Assembly: GCA_010092775.1 (NCBI GenBank)
Contig: JAADYZ010000257.1
Coordinates: 1-6,799, forward strand
Direction: 5' to 3'
Length of the DNA: 6,799 nt
Origin: Chloroflexota bacterium
GTDB lineage: Bacteria > Chloroflexota > Anaerolineae > Aggregatilineales > UBA3940
Positions 1 through 5,296 of the stretch are shown in pieces; position 1 is the stretch's first letter, and each line of letters opens with the position of its first letter. The position numbers and the translations under genes were made by a program. The notes under the pieces were generated by a model that saw only the letters and a list, made by a program, of their open reading frames with translations, did no database searches and was not told the DNA's origin.

Positions 1-1
1 G

Positions 2-529
2 CTGTACGGGGCTCAAAGCCTGATGATCCTGGCGATGGTAGCGGTGCTGCGCGTTAGCAGTTCCGGGCTGAGCGACCCACCTGTGCTGGCTCCGGCCATA
101 GCTGAAGCAGCACCCGAAGCCGAGCTGAACTCTGGTGCGCGTTACGACGATACCCTAATATTGGATCGTTTCGCCGGGTGGCTCGATGAGCAGAACCGAC
201 TGCACCTGTGGCTGACCTGGCAGTCGAGTGGGCAGCTTCACAGTCCCTACTACCAATCCCTGCTACCGGTCGGGACCGATGCGGTAGCAACGGCAGCAAC
301 CTTGCAGCAGCCTTTCAATCAGCAGTTTCCAACCACCTGTTGGCGTCCGGAGTCGGGCGAGATCGATCAATATGTGCTGCTGCCGCTCGACCCGTCGATT
401 GGTACGGATGAGGTTTGGGTGAGCTTGTCATGGGTGGATGGCGATACGGGGGAGCCGCTGCCCGTCGTAGAAGCGAGCGGCCAGAGCGCGACCCAAACCG
501 GAATTGGGCCATTCTTCCCAGCGGATTAA
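2..529 (+). CDS. C-terminal part of a membrane glycosyltransferase-like protein (5' end outside window)
   Basis: The reading frame is open from the first complete codon at position 2 to TAA at 527-529, so the gene begins upstream; the ATG at 23 is internal and not a convincing start. The visible part starts with a hydrophobic stretch (ending MVAVLRV) that looks like the end of a last membrane helix. A soluble region of about 140 residues follows, with the pattern LHLWLTWQSS, then a TTCWRPES segment, D-Q-Y-V-L-LPL, and a final GEPLPVV. I recognise this as the beta-rich C-terminal domain that often follows the membrane part of GT39/PMT-type glycosyltransferases in Chloroflexota, with the usual order WQ, T..WRPGE, D.Y.L.LP, and TGERLPV. 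The catalytic loops are not in view, so the glycosyltransferase role is inferred. It ends 86 bp before the acyl-transfer cluster, on the same strand. A role in surface-glycan building would fit that neighbour, but a promoter lies between them. Confidence 0.6.
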   Translation: MYGAQSLMILAMVAVLRVSSSGLSDPPVLAPAIAEAAPEAELNSGARYDDTLILDRFAGWLDEQNRLHLWLTWQSSGQLHSPYYQSLLPVGTDAVATAATLQQPFNQQFPTTCWRPESGEIDQYVLLPLDPSIGTDEVWVSLSWVDGDTGEPLPVVEASGQSATQTGIGPFFPAD

Positions 530-547
530 GCGACTACCCAACGACGG

Positions 548-576
548 TTGACAGGGTTTGACTGGCGCACTATCCT
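548..576 (+). promoter_or_regulatory. Predicted sigma-70-type promoter for the acyl-transfer cluster
   Basis: A perfect -35 box TTGACA (548-553) is followed after exactly 17 bp by TATCCT (571-576), a 4/6 match to TATAAT. Transcription would start near 583 and give a leader of roughly 33 nt before the ATG at 616. The rest of the 530-615 gap shows no clear terminator for the upstream gene. The call rests on sequence alone. Confidence 0.55.
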
Positions 577-615
577 TACTGCGCTCCTGGGGTATAGGTT
601 TTACACACACAGCTC

Positions 616-1683
616 ATGATCACTCAAGAGACGTCATCCATTTTTTCGACTTTGAAGCTGCAAGCGCCTGCCGGTGTTACTCTGGCGATTGCCCTGGCGC
701 TACTGATCGCGCTGAGCGGCCTGCTGGAAGGCAGCGCCCGTCTCATTGAAACAACAGACCTGATCGATCATCCGGGTTCGGTCGGGTCTTTCCATATGCA
801 CTTCGATCCTAAGATCGCCGGTCTGCGTGATTTCGCCGCAGAGCAGGGCGGGGTTGACTGCATCATGTTTGGCACCTCGATGGTGCATCGCGGCTTGAAC
901 CCGGCAGTGATCGGCCCAGCTATGCAGGCTGCTGGTGGGGAAGCGCTCAATTGCTATAACTTCGGCGTGGGTGGTGTGCGTCCCTCACAGATTGCTGTGT
1001 TTGTTGATCTGCTGGTGGCTGAGTATCAACCCGCTGTGATCATTCTAGGCACCACAGCGGTCGAATACGGCCTGGCCGACTACAGTCCACCGGACGGCCC
1101 ACTGATTGTGGGAGCGCCTTTCATCCAACATGGGGTGGGTAACTGGTCGCTTGAAGGTTGGCTGACGCATCAGTCGCAGGCATATCGCTACTATTCAGCG
1201 GGTGAATGGTGGTTCTTGCATCGCAATAGCTGGCAGCTCTCGGAGTTGCAACGTGCTCAACTTGCCCCAGATGGTTTTGGTGTTTATCCGGGTGACCCAG
1301 AAGAAACGTTGACCGTCCCCAGCTTACGCAGCGATCGCTTCCGTGAAGAAGTGCAATACCTGATCATTCCTGAAGAATGGGCAGCTCTTCAGGCGATCTT
1401 AGCTGTCGAAGAACGTGGGGTCGATGTGATCCTGGTGGAGATGCCTTTCGTCCCGACCTACTGGACGGTCCCCGGACAGCGGGCCACCTATCTGGAGAAC
1501 TTCATCAGGCCGCTGCAATCTCTAGCGGACCAACACGATGCAGCCTTCATCGCTGCCCCCACCCTGGACAGGCTCCCGCTGCGCTACTGGTATGATTGGC
1601 GTCACCTCACCGTTGAAGGCTCCACCCGCTACGGGGAGTGGCTGGGGTGGCAGCTTGCCCAGCCGCCTGCCGCCTCACGTTGA
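616..1683 (+). CDS. Membrane-anchored SGNH-hydrolase-like protein (DltD/AlgJ-type role)
   Basis: This 355-residue protein has one N-terminal hydrophobic segment (about residues 20-37, rich in A, L and I), which suggests a membrane anchor with the rest outside the cytoplasm. SGNH landmarks are in order: GTSMVHRGLNP at 86-96 with candidate nucleophile Ser88; NFGVGG at 115-120 as the second block; ILGTTAVEYG near 143-152 where the third block (GxND) would be, but without its Asn; and DWRH at 327-330, giving the C-terminal Asp327/His330 pair followed by LTVEGS. This architecture matches the SGNH partners of MBOAT acyltransferases, such as DltD in D-alanylation and AlgJ/AlgX in alginate acetylation. 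In those systems this partner takes part in the last transfer of the acyl group to the polymer. The gene leads a tight cluster and its stop lies 12 bp before the MBOAT gene. No Shine-Dalgarno is evident before ATG 616, but the start gives a sensible anchor. The acceptor cannot be read from sequence. Confidence 0.8.
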   Translation: MITQETSSIFSTLKLQAPAGVTLAIALALLIALSGLLEGSARLIETTDLIDHPGSVGSFHMHFDPKIAGLRDFAAEQGGVDCIMFGTSMVHRGLNPAVIGPAMQAAGGEALNCYNFGVGGVRPSQIAVFVDLLVAEYQPAVIILGTTAVEYGLADYSPPDGPLIVGAPFIQHGVGNWSLEGWLTHQSQAYRYYSAGEWWFLHRNSWQLSELQRAQLAPDGFGVYPGDPEETLTVPSLRSDRFREEVQYLIIPEEWAALQAILAVEERGVDVILVEMPFVPTYWTVPGQRATYLENFIRPLQSLADQHDAAFIAAPTLDRLPLRYWYDWRHLTVEGSTRYGEWLGWQLAQPPAASR

Positions 1684-1695
1684 GCTCACCTTGTT

Positions 1696-3156
1696 ATGCT
1701 GCCTTTCGTCTTCTCCGATATTGGCCTGCTGACCTCCTGGGAGTTTGTCGTTTTCGTCGCGGTGGCGTTGGCAGTCTACTACGTTCTGCCGCGCCGTCCG
1801 CAAAACCTATGGCTGTTGGGCCTCTCCTACGCCTTCTACGTCGCGATTGCCGCGACCTTTGCCGTCGTTTTGCTGGTGGTCAGCGCGGCGAATTTTGCCT
1901 TGGGCCAGGCGCTCCAGCTTGGCGAGAAGAAGGAGAAACGCTGGCTACTCTGGTTGGGGATCATTCTCAACCTATTGATGCTGCTCTACTTCAAGTATGC
2001 CGATTTTTACGTACCGGAGCTGCGCAGCCTGTTGATGAGCCTTGGCCTATCGGCGGATGGCCTGGCCAGCATCACCATCCGGATCGTCTTCCCTATCGGT
2101 ATGTCCTACTACGTGCTGGAGATGATCTCCTATCTGGTGGATACGCATCGTCGGCAGGTGACGGCCACAACCAACTTCGCTGATTTTGCACTGTACGCAG
2201 CCTACTTCCCCAAGATGCTGTCGGGGCCGATTGAACGGGCGAAGACCTTTCTCCCCAAGTTGGCCGAGCCGCGTGTGGTTGACAATCAATTGATGACGCG
2301 CAGCCTGATGCTGCTCGTGCTCGGTTTGGTGCGCAAGACCATCTTTGCCGACCTGCTGATTGTGTTGATCCCGCCGAACTTCATTGGTGCCGCAGACGCC
2401 TTCGCTACCAGCGATCTGGTTCTATATATCGTGGCGTCTTGTGTGTTTCTCTACAACGATTTCGCCGGATACACCAACATTGTGCGCGGCATTAGCGGCT
2501 TGTTTGGCATCGAATTAACGCGCAACTTTGATACGCCCTTCTTCATCCGCAACTTTACCGAGGGCTGGGAGCGCTGGCACATCAGCCTGTCGCGTTGGCT
2601 GCGCGATTACGTGTACTTTCCGCTCAGTAGGGCGCTGCTGCGCCGCAATCCGAAAGCCCGCGCTCTTAACATCATCGCCCCATCGATGGCCACCATGATC
2701 ATCAGCGCCTTGTGGCATCAAGTGAGCCTGTCGATGTTGGTGTGGGGATCGATGAATGGCATCTATCTTCTTTCCGAGCGCTTACCCACCATCCGAGGCC
2801 GAACGGTGACACCCTTGCAGGAGCGACCCATTTGGCGGCAAGTGGTCGGCAACGCACTCACCTTGACCGTTGGCCTGACGGCTTTCGTGTTTTTCACCGC
2901 CGACAGCATAGCGGCTGCCTTGATGTTTCTGGGAAATATGCTAAATTTGAGCATGGCCGCTCCGGATGGCCGCATTTTAGTGATTATGACGATCTCGCTG
3001 GTGCTGGACGCACTCCAGCGCCGTTGGGGCGAGTTCGTTTTTGTTCAGGGGCCGCGCCTTGTTCAGGCGAGTTTGTTAGCTGGAGCCGCCCTTATCTTAC
3101 TCTTGCGCGCCTTGACGGACCTTCAGGCGACCCCATTTATCTATCAGGGTTTTTGA
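1696..3156 (+). CDS. MBOAT family O-acyltransferase (AlgI/DltB-like)
   Basis: This is a 486-residue polytopic membrane protein, close to the usual AlgI/DltB size. Hydrophobic segments are clear at about 15-31, 38-70 and 83-99, with more through the middle and C-terminus. MBOAT landmarks are: PIGMSYY starting at residue 133 followed by SYLVDTHRR; YFPKMLSGPIERAK from 170; FAGYTNIVRGISGLFGI with NFDTPFF; ERWHISLSRWLRDYVYFPL with His295; and ALWH with His341. The last is the histidine known as catalytic in this family. The segment after it reads VWGSMNG where AlgI-type proteins usually have WG..HG, so Asn354 replaces the usual His. The family moves an acyl group across or at the membrane to an extracytoplasmic hydroxyl. 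Here the likely donor is the acyl carrier protein encoded 4 bp downstream, as DltB uses DltC. The gene follows the SGNH gene by 12 bp. Start ATG 1696 gives the canonical short N-terminus before the first helix; its ribosome-binding site is weak. Confidence 0.94.
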   Translation: MLPFVFSDIGLLTSWEFVVFVAVALAVYYVLPRRPQNLWLLGLSYAFYVAIAATFAVVLLVVSAANFALGQALQLGEKKEKRWLLWLGIILNLLMLLYFKYADFYVPELRSLLMSLGLSADGLASITIRIVFPIGMSYYVLEMISYLVDTHRRQVTATTNFADFALYAAYFPKMLSGPIERAKTFLPKLAEPRVVDNQLMTRSLMLLVLGLVRKTIFADLLIVLIPPNFIGAADAFATSDLVLYIVASCVFLYNDFAGYTNIVRGISGLFGIELTRNFDTPFFIRNFTEGWERWHISLSRWLRDYVYFPLSRALLRRNPKARALNIIAPSMATMIISALWHQVSLSMLVWGSMNGIYLLSERLPTIRGRTVTPLQERPIWRQVVGNALTLTVGLTAFVFFTADSIAAALMFLGNMLNLSMAAPDGRILVIMTISLVLDALQRRWGEFVFVQGPRLVQASLLAGAALILLLRALTDLQATPFIYQGF

Positions 3157-3160
3157 GCAC

Positions 3161-3406
3161 ATGGACCTGACCGAAATCAAAACGAAACTGAAGCAGTTCA
3201 TCGTGACTGAGATCATCAACGATCCAGATTACACGATTGAAGATGAGCAATCGCTAATTAAAGGGGGCGTGATCGATTCGTTCGCGCTGGCCCAAATCGG
3301 CGTGTACGTTGAAGAGGAATTTGGGATATACATCCCCGACGATGATCTAACGGTGGAGAACCTTGACACAATCAACCAGATGGCACAGCGCGTCTCCCAG
3401 GGATGA
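3161..3406 (+). CDS. Stand-alone acyl carrier protein
   Basis: This 81-residue acidic protein has the normal carrier-protein length. The phosphopantetheine attachment motif is GGVIDSFAL, with Asp39-Ser40 as the modified serine (codon 3278-3280). An acidic helix with VEEEFGI follows, then the usual IPDDDLTVENLDTI third-helix region. The holo-protein should carry an acyl group as a thioester in the cytoplasm. Its position between the MBOAT gene (4 bp upstream) and the acyl-AMP-ligase gene (overlapping or abutting) suggests it is loaded by the ligase and read by the MBOAT protein, the part DltC plays in the dlt system. It does not look like housekeeping fatty-acid AcpP: the motif is DSF, not DSL, and no fab genes are nearby. 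AGGG at 3146-3149, within the end of the MBOAT gene, may serve as its ribosome-binding site, which would couple translation. Confidence 0.92.
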   Translation: MDLTEIKTKLKQFIVTEIINDPDYTIEDEQSLIKGGVIDSFALAQIGVYVEEEFGIYIPDDDLTVENLDTINQMAQRVSQG

Positions 3407-5138
3407 GGCTATCCTGGAGCCGCGCCGACACCCCGGCGTAGACGAACTCAGCACAGCCCAGACCTTGCATGGCGTCATCGTCGATCGGGCGACCCGCCAT
3501 CCCAATCAACTGGCGATGGTGTTCATCGAAAACAGCGGCGACCATACCCAGGTGAGTACGCAAGACTTGCTTGACGGCTCGCTGCGATTTGGGGCCGCTC
3601 TGCGCGACCTTGGGATTGAGGATCGTGACCTGGTGATTCTGGTGATGAACCACTCGCTGGGCCTGGTCTATGGCTTCATCGGCGCGCTGATGATTGGCGC
3701 AATCCCGTCGATTTTTCCTGATTTAACCGAGCGACTGGATACCACGCCCTACTTGGGCAATGTGCGTGACAAAGTGGCCCGCTATGGCATCCGGGCGGTG
3801 ATCACCGTTCCAGAGATCAAAGGGGAATTGGAGGAGCTGTTAGCAGACCTGAATTGTGAAGTCTTGGTCGCTGAAGAGGTGTTGGCCCAGGTTGGCAAGG
3901 TACCCGATCTAATACCAGTCGAAGCCGACCCGCTGGCGACGGCCTTTATCCAATATACGAGCGGCACGACAGGTGTTCCTAAGGGGATTGCGCTCTCGCA
4001 TGTGGCGACTTTGAATCAGGTTCTCTCCTGCTATCACGCCATCGAGATGCAAGATGATGACGTGGTGGTTAGTTGGCTGCCGTTCTATCACGATATGGGC
4101 TTGATTGGCTCGTTCTGGCTGCCCATTGTAGGCGAGGTGCCAACGGTGATCATGTCACCTTTCAAATGGGTGCGCTCACCGAAAATGCTGCTGCATGCCT
4201 TCACCCAATATCGTGGCACCCTCTGCTGGATGCCTAATTTCGCCTACAATCATTCGGCGCGCTTCATCCGCCAACGCGACCTGGAAGGCGTTGATCTGAG
4301 TTCCTGGCGCCTGGTCTTGAACGGTTCGGAGCCAGTCTTAGAGAGCAGTCATCGTATCTTTGTGGAGCGCTTCGCACAATACGGCTTCCGCGAATCCGCG
4401 CTGGTGACTGGCTACGGCATGGCTGAAAACGTGCTGGCGATTAGCATCACGCCACCGCACCAACGTGCTCGGATCGATTGGGTGGACCGCGAGAAACTGC
4501 ACAAAGAGCGGGTAGCCATCCCTGTTGAGCCAGGGAGTGACGGCGCAGCGGAGATTGTCAGCAATGGCCCGCCGGTGCTCGGCACGCAAATCCGGGTGGT
4601 GGATGAAACTGGCAGCGATTTACCTGAGCGCCAGGTCGGCCAGGTCATCATCAACAGCTATTGTCTGTTTGACGGCTACTACATGCAGCCGGAACTGACT
4701 GACGAAGTCTTCGAGGAGGCTGGTTGGTTTCGCACGGGTGATCTGGGTTACTTCGCCAACGGCGAACTTCATGTGATCGGACGCGCAAAGGACCTGATCA
4801 TTGTCGGTGGCAAGAACATCCAGCCGCAGGAATTGGAGTCCGTCGCCAATGAAATCGCTGGCATCCGCACCGACCGCTCCGTAGCCTTCGGCATCCTGGA
4901 TGAGAAGCAGGGTACCGATGTGGTCGTGATGGTCTGCGAAGTCAGGGGTAACCCGAGCGATGAAGAACGCCAGGCCATGAAGACCGAGCTGCGTCGCCTG
5001 ATTGCTGAACGGGTCAAAGTGACGCTGGGAGATGTGCGACTGGTTCAGGGGCGTTGGCTGGTCAAGACGACCAGTGGCAAGGTAGCCCGTGAGGAGAGCC
5101 GCAACAAGTATCTGGCTGAGTTTGGGGGCCTACGCTAG
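3363..5138 (+). CDS. Fatty-acyl-AMP-ligase-like adenylating enzyme (FAAL/AMP-binding family)
   Basis: This 591-residue member of the ANL superfamily activates a carboxylic acid as acyl-AMP. Numbering is from the TTG at 3363. Motifs are: YTSGTTGVPKG at 198-208 (P-loop); WLPFYHDMGLIG from 238, with the HDMG signature (His243, Asp244) typical of fatty-acyl-AMP ligases; NGSEPV; GYGMAEN at 350-356; RTGDLGY with Asp460 binding ribose; GRAKDLIIVGGKN near 473-485; and TSGK with the C-terminal catalytic Lys573. DltA-type D-alanine ligases lack the WLP.YHDMG signature, so a fatty or other organic acid is the likelier substrate, loaded on the neighbouring carrier protein. The start is uncertain. TTG 3363 has GGAG 4 nt upstream but overlaps the carrier gene by 44 nt and adds about 33 poorly matching residues; CTG 3414 has GAGG 5 nt upstream. 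Family similarity clearly begins at TLHGVIVDRA (codon 3462 onward). It is the last gene of the cluster, followed by an intergenic hairpin region. Confidence 0.9.
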   Translation: MTQSTRWHSASPRDEAILEPRRHPGVDELSTAQTLHGVIVDRATRHPNQLAMVFIENSGDHTQVSTQDLLDGSLRFGAALRDLGIEDRDLVILVMNHSLGLVYGFIGALMIGAIPSIFPDLTERLDTTPYLGNVRDKVARYGIRAVITVPEIKGELEELLADLNCEVLVAEEVLAQVGKVPDLIPVEADPLATAFIQYTSGTTGVPKGIALSHVATLNQVLSCYHAIEMQDDDVVVSWLPFYHDMGLIGSFWLPIVGEVPTVIMSPFKWVRSPKMLLHAFTQYRGTLCWMPNFAYNHSARFIRQRDLEGVDLSSWRLVLNGSEPVLESSHRIFVERFAQYGFRESALVTGYGMAENVLAISITPPHQRARIDWVDREKLHKERVAIPVEPGSDGAAEIVSNGPPVLGTQIRVVDETGSDLPERQVGQVIINSYCLFDGYYMQPELTDEVFEEAGWFRTGDLGYFANGELHVIGRAKDLIIVGGKNIQPQELESVANEIAGIRTDRSVAFGILDEKQGTDVVVMVCEVRGNPSDEERQAMKTELRRLIAERVKVTLGDVRLVQGRWLVKTTSGKVAREESRNKYLAEFGGLR

Positions 5139-5169
5139 CCGCAGCGGCTGGTGCGTTGGTCAAGCGTAG
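5130..5169 (+). other. Inverted repeat over the end of the ligase gene
   Basis: CTACGCT (5130-5136) is the exact reverse complement of AGCGTAG (5163-5169). Between them AGCCGC (5137-5142) and GCGGCT (5144-5149) are also inverted, giving a possible nested hairpin that contains the stop codon TAG 5136-5138. No T-run follows at once, so it is not a classic intrinsic terminator. It could protect or end the transcript together with the next hairpin, or be chance. Confidence 0.35.
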
Positions 5170-5197
5170 TTGACGGCCAAGTCTCAGCCGTTATAAT
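5170..5197 (+). promoter_or_regulatory. Predicted strong sigma-70-type promoter for the radical SAM gene
   Basis: TTGACG (5170-5175, 5/6) and a perfect TATAAT (5192-5197) are separated by 16 bp. The predicted start of transcription is near 5203, leaving an untranslated leader of about 94 nt before ATG 5297. I saw no recognisable riboswitch in the leader; in particular nothing resembling a cobalamin box stood out. This promoter argues that the radical SAM gene is transcribed separately from the upstream cluster. Confidence 0.65.
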
Positions 5198-5200
5198 TTT
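5171..5200 (+). terminator. Candidate weak intrinsic terminator overlapping the promoter
   Basis: The arm TGACGGC (5171-5177) pairs with GCCGTTA (5187-5193), seven pairs including one G-U, around a 9-nt loop. A T/A-rich run with four consecutive T (5197-5200) follows. It lies 33 bp after the cluster's last stop codon. The stem is short and the tract is interrupted by A, so this is tentative; the same bases form the promoter at 5170-5197. Confidence 0.3.
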
Positions 5201-5285
5201 GAAGATGAAAACCTTATAAATTCGGTCGAAAAGCAGGCCATCAACTCAGAAGTGCGCAGCAAGCCATAGCCAATACAGACCTGAA

Positions 5286-5292
5286 GAGGGGG
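5286..5292 (+). promoter_or_regulatory. Shine-Dalgarno site of the radical SAM gene
   Basis: GAGGGGG lies just upstream of ATG 5297, with the GAGG core 7 nt from the start codon. An in-frame TGA at 5282-5284 rules out any earlier start, so this site fixes the N-terminus. It is the clearest ribosome-binding site in the window. Confidence 0.75.
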
Positions 5293-5296
5293 CAGC

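Noticed and set aside
593..598. TATAGG as an alternative -10 box for the SGNH gene
   Set aside because: No acceptable -35 lies 16-18 bp upstream; the 548-576 pair is much better.
1638..2183. Plus-strand open frame of 181 codons across the SGNH/MBOAT junction
   Set aside because: It is out of frame with two well-supported genes and its product is rich in R, G and A with no motifs, typical of a shadow frame.
2712..3170. Plus-strand open frame of 152 codons inside the MBOAT gene
   Set aside because: It overlaps the catalytic end of the MBOAT gene in another frame and has no recognisable domain.
616..5138. Ordinary alginate-type acetylation operon
   Set aside because: The dedicated carrier protein and adenylating enzyme in the same cluster point to a carrier-fed, dlt-like scheme, and no alginate biosynthesis genes are seen.
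5205..5219. Five-codon frame ATG AAA ACC TTA TAA in the radical SAM leader, a possible leader peptide
   Set aside because: It has no ribosome-binding site, begins almost at the predicted transcript start, and has no attenuator-like structure after it.
5203..5296. Untranslated leader as a possible cobalamin or other riboswitch
   Set aside because: At about 94 nt it is short for a cobalamin riboswitch, and I found no conserved box or strong pairing.
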